Of a stretch of 6,840 bases of DNA, positions 1-6,122 are shown piece after piece (positions within the stretch are counted from its first letter, which is position 1; every line of letters starts with the position of its first letter). Below the pieces are notes generated by a model. That model had not been told where the DNA came from, searched no databases, and was given only the letters and a program-made list of their open reading frames with translations. This stretch comes from Pseudomonadota bacterium (GTDB lineage Bacteria; Bdellovibrionota_B; Oligoflexia; Silvanigrellales; Silvanigrellaceae), in assembly GCA_027490595.1 (NCBI GenBank), contig JAIXXU010000198.1, positions 1-6,840 of the forward strand. Direction: 5' to 3'. The position numbers and the translations under genes are program-made.

Positions 1-43
1 ATTTTTATCTTATTTTTTTAGTAACCCACAAGCTATAAAAATT

Positions 44-694
44 TCAAAGACTTGGCTTTATTTCTTGATTTACAGGAGGAATAGCAACACCAGATTGTTG
101 TGTATCAGTAGTTTCTTTTGACAAAAAAGAATCTTCTTTTTGCGTGTTGTCTACGATTGGCTCAGTAGTTTTTCTCATATTTTTCGAATATGTTGCTTTA
201 GGAAGAGGTGCCTGATTGTAATTTTGTTCTTTATGAAATCTTGGAAGCTCTTGCTGCAAAAGAGGGTGATAGCTATCCTGAGTAGTTACTTCGTACTGTG
301 GGGCGTCAATAAATATATTGCCAGCTTTGTCAATGCGTACATGGACATTATCAAGCTCTTGGTCTCTAACCGCAGATATATTTTCACCATTTAAATAAAT
401 GATTTTTCCCATGAAATTCGTTGTACCATAAAGAGTTTTTCTAAATTTTTGAGCAGGACTGCCTTGGGTCACATCAACGCCAAACGCAGGAGGTATAGCA
501 CCAATCTCACTATTGGCATCGGGCTGTCCTGGAAGCGGAGAAGAACCTACCCGTACAGCTCCCGTGGGCGGAGGAGCCCCTGTTTCTGGGCTAAACTTTG
601 CAGCACCAACAACAACTTGTGCAAATGCCACCTCATGTACCAACAAACAAACAAACAAATTTAAAAAATAAGTAAACAAAAATTTAGACTTCAT
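44..694 (-). CDS. Hypothetical exported protein with proline-rich N-terminal region
   Basis: I do not recognise the family. The chosen start (ATG at 692-694) gives 216 residues opening with a clear Sec signal peptide: MKSK, a hydrophobic stretch rich in F and L, then HEVAFA with probable cleavage before QVVVG (AFA|Q). A weak GGGA lies 5 nt upstream of this ATG. The frame extends to ATGATG at 722-727 (227 aa), but that start has no visible Shine-Dalgarno and only lengthens the basic n-region. The mature part has a Pro/Gly/Ala-rich stretch (SPETGAPPPTGAV and onward), a central block that looks folded (YGTTNFMGKIIYLNGENISA to IDAPQYEV, with alternating beta-like pattern), and a polar Gln/Thr/Lys-rich tail. 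A Cys lies in the signal peptide but does not fit a lipobox. This suggests a periplasmic or secreted protein; no enzymatic motif is visible. Transcribed divergently from ahcY. Confidence 0.75.
   Translation of the reverse strand: MKSKFLFTYFLNLFVCLLVHEVAFAQVVVGAAKFSPETGAPPPTGAVRVGSSPLPGQPDANSEIGAIPPAFGVDVTQGSPAQKFRKTLYGTTNFMGKIIYLNGENISAVRDQELDNVHVRIDKAGNIFIDAPQYEVTTQDSYHPLLQQELPRFHKEQNYNQAPLPKATYSKNMRKTTEPIVDNTQKEDSFLSKETTDTQQSGVAIPPVNQEIKPSL
644..659. repeat. (CAAA)4 tetranucleotide repeat in the signal-peptide codons
   Basis: Four tandem CAAA units on the plus strand (TTTG on the coding minus strand) lie in the hydrophobic core of the exported protein's signal peptide. Four-base repeats change frame when a unit is gained or lost. 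Four units is short for a contingency locus, so this is only a candidate. Confidence 0.6.
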
Positions 695-855
695 ATTTTT
701 CCCGACTGACATTTGTTTTTTCATCATAGCGCAAGTATTAAAAGATCAGCGAATCCATTTTTTCCCAGGTTAGAATTTAAGACGTTCTCATGGATTTTCA
801 TCCCTAAGTGTCGATAAAAATTTATGGAAGATGACGTGCATAAAGGAGTGCAAAA
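695..855. promoter_or_regulatory. Divergent intergenic region, candidate promoters
   Basis: This region separates the exported-protein gene (minus) from ahcY (plus) and must hold both promoters. On the plus strand, TAGAAT at 771-776 matches the -10 consensus at five of six positions, but no good -35 box sits 16-18 bp upstream; it would give a leader of about 70 nt for ahcY. On the minus strand, TATGAT covering 723-728 is a possible -10 that overlaps the upstream ATGATG. If used, transcription would start inside the longer reading frame and favour the ATG at 692-694. No SAH or SAM riboswitch motif was recognised. Confidence 0.3.
842..848 (+). promoter_or_regulatory. Ribosome binding site of ahcY
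   Basis: AAAGGAG lies 7 nt before the ATG at 856 and fixes the start of ahcY. Confidence 0.85.
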
Positions 856-2154
856 ATGATTGATTATAAAGTAAAAGATATCGAACTTGCTGAACTTGGC
901 CGCAAACAAATTGAGTTAGCGGAAGAAGAAATGCCAGGTCTCATGACCTTGCGCCAAAGATACTGTGAAACCAAACCCCTCCAAGGAGCACGCATTGCTG
1001 GCTGTTTACATATGACGGTGGAGACTGCAGTTTTAATTGAAACACTTGTAATCTTGGGAGCACAAGTGCGTTGGTCAAGCTGCAATATCTTTTCCACCGT
1101 AGATGCTGCAGCAGCAGCCATGGCAAAAGTTGGTATTCCGGTTTTTGCTTGGAAAGGTGAAACCGAAGAAGAATATATTTGGTGCGTGGAACAAACGTTA
1201 AAATTTCCTAACAACCAAGGCCCCAACTTATTGCTTGACGACGGCGGAGATCTCACAGCTCTTGTTCACCAAAAGTTCCCTGAATTGCTAGGTGAAATTA
1301 GAGGTGTATCCGAAGAAACTACCACTGGCGTTCATCATCTCCATCTTATGGCAAAGCAAGGGGCGCTAAAAATCCCTGCAATTAACGTCAATGATAGTGT
1401 TACCAAAAGCAAATTTGATAATTTATACGGCTGTAGAGAATCCTTAGCTGACGGCCTGAAAAGAGCCACAAGCGTTATGATTGCTGGCAAAACAGTTCTT
1501 GTGGCGGGCTTTGGAGATGTTGGCAAAGGCTGCGCACATTCTATGCGTTCTCTTGGAGCAAGGGTTTTAATTACTGAAATCGACCCCATCAATGCGCTGC
1601 AAGCGGCCATGGAAGGTTATGAAGTCGTTACAATGGAAGATGCTGTCAAGGAAGCACACATTTTTGTTACTGCGACAGGGTGCTGCGATATCATTACCGC
1701 AACTCACATGGAACAAATGAAAAATCAGGCCATCGTTTGCAATATAGGGCACTTTGATATTGAAATTGATGTGGCAGGCCTTCATAAAATCCAAGGGGTA
1801 AAAAAAATAAATATCAAACCTCAAGTAGATAAATATCAGTTCCCCGATGGCCATGAAATCATATTGCTGGCAGAAGGCCGATTGGTAAACCTGGGTTGCG
1901 CCACAGGCCATCCAGCGTTTGTGATGAGCAATAGCTTCACAAACCAAGTTCTAGCTCAAATTGAACTATGGACAAATATGGACAACTATCAGAAAGGACT
2001 CGTTTATACCCTGCCAAAAAAACTTGATGAGGAAGTTGCAAGACTTCACTTGGAAAAGTTAGGCGCAAAAATTACGGTTCTCACAGAAAAGCAAGCAAAG
2101 TATCTCACCGTTTCCTTAGATGGCCCTTACAAGCCAGACACCTATAGGTACTAA
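856..2154 (+). CDS. ahcY: Adenosylhomocysteinase (S-adenosyl-L-homocysteine hydrolase)
   Basis: Cytosolic NAD+-dependent enzyme that reversibly splits S-adenosylhomocysteine into homocysteine and adenosine, relieving product inhibition of SAM-dependent methyltransferases and feeding the methionine cycle. The 432 residues are complete. Visible signatures: [16 protein letters not shown] (His52), DDGGDLT (128-134), SEETTTGVH (152-160, Glu154), [17 protein letters not shown] with Lys184, Asp188, Asn189 and Cys193, the Rossmann loop GFGDVGKG (218-225) with Glu241 at the end of the next strand, NIGHF (His299), and the C-terminal Lys426/Tyr430 in [10 protein letters not shown], which in this family reach into the NAD site of the partner subunit. 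By family knowledge these match catalytic and cofactor residues of the human enzyme, offset by about two residues in the middle. The insert of about 40 residues found in many bacterial homologues is absent, so the length equals the animal form. No methionine-cycle neighbour is visible. Start supported by AAAGGAG. Confidence 0.98.
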   Translation: MIDYKVKDIELAELGRKQIELAEEEMPGLMTLRQRYCETKPLQGARIAGCLHMTVETAVLIETLVILGAQVRWSSCNIFSTVDAAAAAMAKVGIPVFAWKGETEEEYIWCVEQTLKFPNNQGPNLLLDDGGDLTALVHQKFPELLGEIRGVSEETTTGVHHLHLMAKQGALKIPAINVNDSVTKSKFDNLYGCRESLADGLKRATSVMIAGKTVLVAGFGDVGKGCAHSMRSLGARVLITEIDPINALQAAMEGYEVVTMEDAVKEAHIFVTATGCCDIITATHMEQMKNQAIVCNIGHFDIEIDVAGLHKIQGVKKINIKPQVDKYQFPDGHEIILLAEGRLVNLGCATGHPAFVMSNSFTNQVLAQIELWTNMDNYQKGLVYTLPKKLDEEVARLHLEKLGAKITVLTEKQAKYLTVSLDGPYKPDTYRY

Positions 2155-2170
2155 CCGCTGGCAAGCGGTT
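2153..2170 (+). other. Hairpin overlapping the ahcY stop codon
   Basis: AACCGCT and AGCGGTT form a perfect 7-bp stem around the loop GGCA, beginning within the TAA stop. No U-tract follows, so it is not a terminator by itself. It may protect the 3' end or support the terminator 14 nt further on. Confidence 0.5.
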
Positions 2171-2183
2171 TCTCAAGGTAAAA

Positions 2184-2211
2184 AAAAGGAGCCCCGTAAG
2201 GGACTCCTTTT
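2184..2211. terminator. Bidirectional rho-independent terminator shared by ahcY and the tiny basic gene
   Basis: AAAAGGAG (2184-2191) pairs with CTCCTTTT (2204-2211). After a single C/A mismatch, CCC pairs with GGG across a GTAA loop, which fits the GNRA tetraloop pattern. Read on the plus strand the stem ends in TTTTATTTT; read on the minus strand it ends in a run of T. It therefore fits as terminator for both converging genes. The stop codon of the minus-strand gene (2210-2212) overlaps the stem. Confidence 0.8.
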
Positions 2212-2320
2212 ATTTTCCACCTGTTCTCATGGCACGACGGCGTCTGAGAAGCCTTCTTTTTTTACGACCTACTTTGCGACGACCTTTTGGGTGCTTGCGG
2301 CGATGACGTGAACCGTGCAC
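2210..2320 (-). CDS. Very basic 36-aa protein, bS22/AURKAIP1-COX24-like putative ribosomal protein
   Basis: A tiny gene of 36 codons plus stop, starting with GTG at 2318-2320 behind a perfect AGGAGGT 5 nt upstream and ending in a terminator. The product starts MHGSRHRRKHPKGRRKVG and continues with RKKRRLLRRRRAMRTGGK. Well over half of the residues are Arg, Lys or His, and there is no acidic residue. From memory, the block KKRRLLRRRRAMR lines up with KHRKLLRRTRVQR of the mycobacterial small-subunit protein bS22, whose family (COX24_C / AURKAIP1) also includes mitochondrial mS38. The likely role is rRNA binding at the ribosome. Alternatives are a bL34-like protein (the MKRT..P start is missing) or another nucleic-acid-binding peptide. 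The gene is supported by its RBS, isolated location and terminator; the family call is moderate. Confidence 0.7.
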   Translation of the reverse strand: MHGSRHRRKHPKGRRKVGRKKRRLLRRRRAMRTGGK

Positions 2321-2324
2321 AGAG

Positions 2325-2372
2325 AACCTCCTAAATAAACAAAATGACTAAAGGGAGGAAAACAACCTCCTA
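2325..2372 (-). promoter_or_regulatory. Leader with duplicated SD and intervening anti-SD
   Basis: On the minus strand the nine bases TAGGAGGTT occur twice, at 2364-2372 and at 2325-2333; the second copy is the ribosome binding site. Between them lies CCTCC (2354-2358), complementary to GGAGG of either copy. Two exclusive 5-bp GC-rich hairpins are possible: with the upstream copy (7-nt loop, site free) or with the real site (loop of about 21 nt, site hidden). The pairing potential is visible; regulation is inferred. Confidence 0.45.
2326..2332 (-). promoter_or_regulatory. Strong ribosome binding site of the tiny basic gene
   Basis: AGGAGGT on the minus strand, 5 nt before the GTG at 2318-2320. 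This consensus site is what decides the start, because the codon is not ATG and the gene is very short. Confidence 0.8.
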
Positions 2373-2400
2373 GAAAGCAAAGGCATTTCTTAGCATGCTT

Positions 2401-2421
2401 ACACTACATTTGCAATAGTGT
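2401..2421. repeat. Inverted repeat ACACTA-N9-TAGTGT
   Basis: A perfect 6-bp dyad with a 9-bp spacer lies over the candidate -10 box of the tiny basic gene. It has the geometry of a small operator, but may be chance in this A/T-rich interval. Confidence 0.35.
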
Positions 2422-2431
2422 TAAAAGACAA
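2403..2431 (-). promoter_or_regulatory. Candidate promoter of the tiny basic gene
   Basis: On the minus strand, TTGTCT (2426-2431) and TGTAGT (2403-2408) are separated by 17 bp and each matches the sigma-70 consensus at four of six positions. Transcription would start near 2396 and include the duplicated-SD leader. Confidence 0.35.
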
Positions 2432-2448
2432 ACAAGAAAAAGTGTCAT

Positions 2449-2477
2449 TTGGAGTGAAGAAATGGTCATGTTATAGG
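2449..2477 (+). promoter_or_regulatory. Candidate extended -10 promoter for the kinase operon
   Basis: TTGGAG (2449-2454), a 17-bp spacer and TATAGG (2472-2477) preceded by TGT (2469-2471) fit an extended -10 sigma-70 promoter about 40 bp before the kinase start. No sigma-54 -24/-12 element (TGGCAC-N5-TTGC type) was seen. Confidence 0.35.
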
Positions 2478-2516
2478 CAACAAAGATTTTGAAACCCTAA
2501 CAATTTGGAACCTTAC

Positions 2517-4142
2517 ATGTGGCATAAATTTAGGCTTCACTTCAATTCAAACATTCTTTCCGCTTTTTTTATTCTTTCCGCCGCTGGATTTTCTATCTTA
2601 CTTTTTTTTGTTTGGCAGGACTCCCTGCACGCTCAAAAAGTAGCTAATTTGCAACGCGACAAGAATACAGCCATGCGCGGAATTACGGGAAGCATCCTAG
2701 AAGCGTCTGAACTTACAGCACAAGGACTCCAACTAGAGGGCCAAAGCCTCATTCAAGACTATTTAAATTTTACCTACGAAAATAATCTGAGTCATAACGT
2801 TCAAAAAACAATTACAGGAATTTCAGTACATTATTTAAAGTCTAAAGATGCTACTGCCATGAAAGAATCTATTGGCGAATGGAGCTCTTCAACACACAAA
2901 GTCAGCCCTGAGTGCATTGATAGGCGCACGGAATATTTCCAACCTACCACCAACTCAGACACCTATCTTATTGACCTGAGTCTGGACAAATGTACAAGCA
3001 GCGGCATCAGTTTGACTGAATTTAATACCATAACATCCCCAATCGCCGTGGCCTTTGGCATTATACTTGTTTGGGGACTTTGTATTTCTTATATTGTGCG
3101 CTCTATCACTTCAGTAGGAAGACTTTTAGGGAGTTCTGCAGATACCCAAATATTGCTCTCAGAGACAGAAAATATCCGATGGACAGACGTTGCCACTATC
3201 GCCCAAAAGGCTCTTCAAGTGAGAGGACAAAATCTTCAATACTATCAAACCCTCATTTTGGATGCCCAACACGATATTTCGAAGGTACTTGACTTAATTT
3301 GCCAAAAACATGACGACAAAGAACTTTTGAATAGTATCTCGATAGCTCGCAATATCATGCAACGACTGGCGACTGAAGTACGATCATCCGACGGCCCTAC
3401 GCATGACGTTACAGCGCATAGAGATATGACCGGAAAGGAACTCAGCAAGTTAATCCAACTTTACTTCAAAGATTGTTGCATCAAAGACAGTCTTCCTTCT
3501 CATTTGACTGTCAGCATTTTAGATATGTCCTTATTTGAACGAATCCTCGTAAATTTATCTTCAAACGCCATAAAACATGGAAGAGAAACCCCTAAGATCA
3601 CTCTTGATTTTGATGCAAATTACTTTCAGTTTCGAGTGATTACTCAAATGAATGACTTTGAAACTTTAAAGTTACATTTTGCTAAAATATCTAAAAGAAT
3701 TGATGTCAAAAACCCAGAAAACCCTGTCTATATAAAACTCTTTGGACGCACTGGTAGAGGGCTTTCCATTATCAAACGAGGCATCTTGAAGCTAAAAGGA
3801 CAATTGATTTTTTCCCCAAAAGGAAATCAATTGGAATGCGGATTTGATTTGCCTGCCCACATCACCCAACAAGTCAACGAATCTGTTATTCTTCCAAAAA
3901 CAAAACTTCGTGTGATTTGTTTTGCAAAAGCGGATTTTATCGAACAAGCCCATAAGTATGGTCTAGGTCAGTTTCTGCTGCCAGAGGAAGAGATCGAAAA
4001 AAAACTTGCTTTGGGTCAAGACTTAGAAATTGTGAGCGATAAAGAAATTAGCACACCACCGTCTTCAACATTGAGAATTCTATCAAAAAAAGAGAGAATC
4101 GAAGGTATTGCTATAAATTGGCTTGGAGAACAAAAAAAATGA
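2517..4142 (+). CDS. Membrane-bound sensor histidine kinase, divergent ATP-binding domain
   Basis: Two-component sensor of 541 residues from the ATG at 2517 (an in-frame TTG at 2505 is possible; the ATG has only a weak GGA upstream). Transmembrane helices lie at about 13-33 and 173-194 and enclose an external domain of about 140 residues with two cysteines (133, 159) that could form a disulfide. An inner linker leads to a dimerisation/phosphoacceptor helix with His252 in LDAQHDISKVLD. The catalytic domain shows an N-box, ERILVNLSSNAIKHG (341-355, Asn350), and a G2-like GRTGRGLSII (410-419). The G1 box expected near 371-380 (DxGxG) is missing; the segment reads QFRVITQMNDFE. After about residue 449 comes an extra C-terminal segment of unknown type (KTKLRVICFAKADF onward). 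The stop overlaps the regulator's start as ATGA, so the two are probably translated together. The ligand is unknown. The kinase could be weak, or work only as a phosphatase or scaffold. Confidence 0.88.
   Translation: MWHKFRLHFNSNILSAFFILSAAGFSILLFFVWQDSLHAQKVANLQRDKNTAMRGITGSILEASELTAQGLQLEGQSLIQDYLNFTYENNLSHNVQKTITGISVHYLKSKDATAMKESIGEWSSSTHKVSPECIDRRTEYFQPTTNSDTYLIDLSLDKCTSSGISLTEFNTITSPIAVAFGIILVWGLCISYIVRSITSVGRLLGSSADTQILLSETENIRWTDVATIAQKALQVRGQNLQYYQTLILDAQHDISKVLDLICQKHDDKELLNSISIARNIMQRLATEVRSSDGPTHDVTAHRDMTGKELSKLIQLYFKDCCIKDSLPSHLTVSILDMSLFERILVNLSSNAIKHGRETPKITLDFDANYFQFRVITQMNDFETLKLHFAKISKRIDVKNPENPVYIKLFGRTGRGLSIIKRGILKLKGQLIFSPKGNQLECGFDLPAHITQQVNESVILPKTKLRVICFAKADFIEQAHKYGLGQFLLPEEEIEKKLALGQDLEIVSDKEISTPPSSTLRILSKKERIEGIAINWLGEQKK
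3801..3833. repeat. Perfect 10-bp inverted repeat inside the kinase gene
   Basis: CAATTGATTT (3801-3810) and AAATCAATTG (3824-3833) flank 13 bases. Inner TTTCC and GGAAA can pair instead, giving a longer stem with a small bulge. It sits within codons after the G2 motif and has no T-run, so it is not a typical terminator. Confidence 0.6.
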
Positions 4143-5596
4143 GTAGACTTTTCCCCATTTCAAGATGGCTAGTTGTTGATGATTCTCCAGAAGATACAGA
4201 TGACCTTGTCTTAGCCATTGAAGGCCTTGGCGGAAAAGTAGATACCGCTGACAGCATCAAAGCTGCAGAAAAACTTCTCAAAAAAAATATTTATGATGTT
4301 TGCGTTGTAGATTGTTTTTACAAAGGCTCAACAAAATGGGGCGTAGATCTTCTCCCCGAACTTCGCTCAACACTTCCAGGCTTGCCTGTTGTCATGACTT
4401 CTAGCTCCGACGATCTTGAACTCCCTGGAAAAGTGATACGTGCAGGCGCTGACGTGTTTTGCCCCAAGCTAAAAGACTCTTTCTCTCTCACAAAAACCCT
4501 TGGGGTTGCAGCACTTCAAGCTATCGCTATTCGGCGAATTAAAATACTAGAATTTGACTCCCGAGGCCCTCGTGAACTTTTCTTAACAAAATCTACTATT
4601 GACGCTTTAGAACACTCTATTCGTCGTAAAGATGAACGACTACTCATATGCGGAGCATCTGGCACAGGAAAAACAAAAATTTCCCAGCATTTTGCTCAGC
4701 AATTTCTAAAGCAAAACTTCGGAACTATTTCACGTAATATTGTCTATCACAATTGTTGTTCAAAAACAGAAGAAGAAAATACCAGACTTCTCTTTGGGAA
4801 CAATGACAATTCATCCTTGCAAAATCAAACTTCTCTTCAACTTACTTTGTTCGAACGGGCCGTCGGAGGCGTTTTAATCTTAGATGACTTTCAAGCTCTC
4901 ACCATTGAACAACAAACGAAGCTTAAAACCATTTTTGACTCCGAGACTATCTCCACATCTTTAGGAGATGGCATGCTACCTATTTCCTTAATTAAGTGCG
5001 TAGCAACATGCTCTACCGACTCTCATTCAGGAATTCTGCCCGGATTTCTAGAAGCCTACGCTCACCGCGAAATAGATCTCCCTTCTATTCACGAGCTGGG
5101 CAACGACCTCAACAAAGCGATTAAGTTTGCATTCGATGAAATGTATGAAAACAAACAGGAAATGCAAATTAATTATAATCAGGATGTTGTTTCGCGCATC
5201 CTTGATCTTGTAAGCACTCACCACTTTCCTGCAAACTTTCGCACGCTCAATCAAATCATACAAAACGCCGTAAGTCAGGCACATGTTGATGGACGCAGCC
5301 AGATTTATCCCACAGATATTGCAGTCATCGGAATTTTAAAGTCTAATGATCAATCGACATATCATGGCAAACTATCACCGAAAAGAAGTACTCCAGAAGC
5401 GCTGGACGGACGTTATGGCGATAGTCTTGTAAAACTCATAAACATGGGAGAAAACTTTGATGAAGCAAAAGATCTCCTTCGCAAAATTATGATCAATACA
5501 GCCTCTAAAAAGCATGGGGGCAATAAATCAAAAATTGCATCCGCTTTAGGAATTTCTCGACAAAGCCTCTACGATCACGAGGAAGAAAATAATTGA
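4139..5596 (+). CDS. Response regulator of NtrC type lacking GAFTGA (receiver-AAA+-Fis HTH)
   Basis: Transcriptional regulator of 485 residues, partner of the kinase just upstream. The start is the ATG of an ATGA overlap, with GGAG 10 nt before; an upstream in-frame TTG (4118) is less likely. The receiver (about 9-130) keeps the phosphorylation set: Asp14/Asp15 in VVDDS, Asp58 in VVDCF, Thr87 in VVMTSS and Lys110 in CPKLK. The AAA+ domain has Walker A GASGTGKT (172-179), Walker B VLILDD (245-250, DD instead of the usual DE), a sensor I-like CVATCS (287-292) and a sensor II-like ANFRTL (365-370). The L1 loop after LFG (218-220), which in sigma-54 activators carries GAFTGA, reads NNDNSSLQNQ. 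A Fis-type helix-turn-helix ends the protein (GNKSKIASALGISRQSLYDH, 461-480). Family knowledge: GAFTGA contacts sigma-54, so this protein probably controls sigma-70 promoters, as GAFTGA-less members such as TyrR do. Direct targets may include its own operon. Confidence 0.9.
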   Translation: MSRLFPISRWLVVDDSPEDTDDLVLAIEGLGGKVDTADSIKAAEKLLKKNIYDVCVVDCFYKGSTKWGVDLLPELRSTLPGLPVVMTSSSDDLELPGKVIRAGADVFCPKLKDSFSLTKTLGVAALQAIAIRRIKILEFDSRGPRELFLTKSTIDALEHSIRRKDERLLICGASGTGKTKISQHFAQQFLKQNFGTISRNIVYHNCCSKTEEENTRLLFGNNDNSSLQNQTSLQLTLFERAVGGVLILDDFQALTIEQQTKLKTIFDSETISTSLGDGMLPISLIKCVATCSTDSHSGILPGFLEAYAHREIDLPSIHELGNDLNKAIKFAFDEMYENKQEMQINYNQDVVSRILDLVSTHHFPANFRTLNQIIQNAVSQAHVDGRSQIYPTDIAVIGILKSNDQSTYHGKLSPKRSTPEALDGRYGDSLVKLINMGENFDEAKDLLRKIMINTASKKHGGNKSKIASALGISRQSLYDHEEENN

Positions 5597-5601
5597 TTTT
5601 T

Positions 5602-5605
5602 AGGA
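5602..5605 (+). promoter_or_regulatory. Ribosome binding site of the hotdog-fold gene
   Basis: AGGA lies 7 nt before the ATG at 5613, within the 16-nt gap after the regulator's stop. It supports this start and operon translation. Confidence 0.55.
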
Positions 5606-5612
5606 CCTCTGC

Positions 5613-6116
5613 ATGCAAAAAACAACAGATTTTTCTACCCTCAATAAAATAAAAAGTCCCCATTTCTTAATAAGAACTGTATGGCCCAAGCTAAAAAATA
5701 TTGCAGGAGGAAAATATCTTTTTTCATGTATTTTCAGAAGCATAGAACCTTCCTTTCATTCTATTTGCCCTACAATTGAAAAAATAGAAGAAGGGCATGC
5801 CCGAGTTTCTATCAAAGATGGTTCAGGAATTGGAACAAAATCAAACCTTCTTCACCACAACGCCCTGGCTAACTTAGGAGAGTTTTCCGCTAGGATTGCA
5901 CTAGCATCTATGCTTGACGCAAAAGGACAATCCACACTGTCAAAAATAGAAGCAGAATATGTTCAAATGGCATTCAACTACGTTTATGCCGACTCTGTTT
6001 GTCATACATTTGATCACTCAAACCAAGAAACAGACATTTGCATTCGAACGGACATTAAAAACTCAAAAAGTGAACTTGTTTGCGTTGTCTATACCACTTG
6101 GAAAATAAGGGCTTAA
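5613..6116 (+). CDS. Hotdog-fold DUF4442 / PaaI-thioesterase-like protein
   Basis: A 167-residue cytosolic protein that fits one hotdog domain. The recognisable part is the central helix segment HHNALANLGEFSARIALAS (about 81-99), preceded by IEEGHARVSIKDGSGIGTKSN (58-78) and followed by IEAEYVQMAF (112-121). This order (strand, His-containing loop, ALxNLxE helix, strand) resembles DUF4442 proteins, where the helix typically reads HAIALCNLAEL. Members of the superfamily hydrolyse or bind acyl-CoA or acyl-ACP thioesters; the substrate here is unknown, and Glu90 plus His81/His82 are candidate active-site residues. It begins 16 nt after the regulator and ends 6 nt before an oxidoreductase in the same frame, so it is probably co-transcribed. 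No signal peptide is seen. The family call is moderate and the catalytic role is inferred. Confidence 0.75.
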   Translation: MQKTTDFSTLNKIKSPHFLIRTVWPKLKNIAGGKYLFSCIFRSIEPSFHSICPTIEKIEEGHARVSIKDGSGIGTKSNLLHHNALANLGEFSARIALASMLDAKGQSTLSKIEAEYVQMAFNYVYADSVCHTFDHSNQETDICIRTDIKNSKSELVCVVYTTWKIRA

Positions 6117-6122
6117 TTTATT

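Noticed and set aside
140..394. Plus-strand open frame of 84 codons
   Set aside because: Antisense to the exported-protein gene, with no RBS or plausible product.
600..694. Lipoprotein signal in the exported protein
   Set aside because: The Cys in the signal peptide is preceded by Phe-Val rather than a small residue; AFA|Q is a better signal peptidase I site.
728..855. SAH or SAM riboswitch upstream of ahcY
   Set aside because: The leader is short and A/T-rich, with only weak stems (for example GGAT/ATCC) and none of the conserved G/C-rich SAH riboswitch core I know.
864..1256. Open frame of 130 codons on the minus strand
   Set aside because: It lies entirely within ahcY, whose protein is certain, and its translation resembles no protein.
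1567..1947. Open frame of 126 codons on the minus strand
   Set aside because: Antisense shadow of the conserved NAD-binding part of ahcY.
2120..2311. Plus-strand open frame of 63 codons
   Set aside because: It overlaps the end of ahcY, runs through the terminator and is antisense to the tiny basic gene, which has the better RBS and composition.
2210..2320. Calling the tiny basic gene rpmH (bL34)
   Set aside because: The bL34 N-terminal signature (MKRT..P) is absent, and rnpA, which normally follows rpmH, is not adjacent.
2348..2365. Leader mini-ORF TTG TTT TCC TCC CTT TAG after the upstream AGGAGG
   Set aside because: The TTG overlaps or touches the SD with no spacing, so a ribosome could not use it properly.
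3662..3673. 12-bp palindrome AACTTTAAAGTT
   Set aside because: Inside kinase codons, made almost only of A and T, with no context; probably chance.
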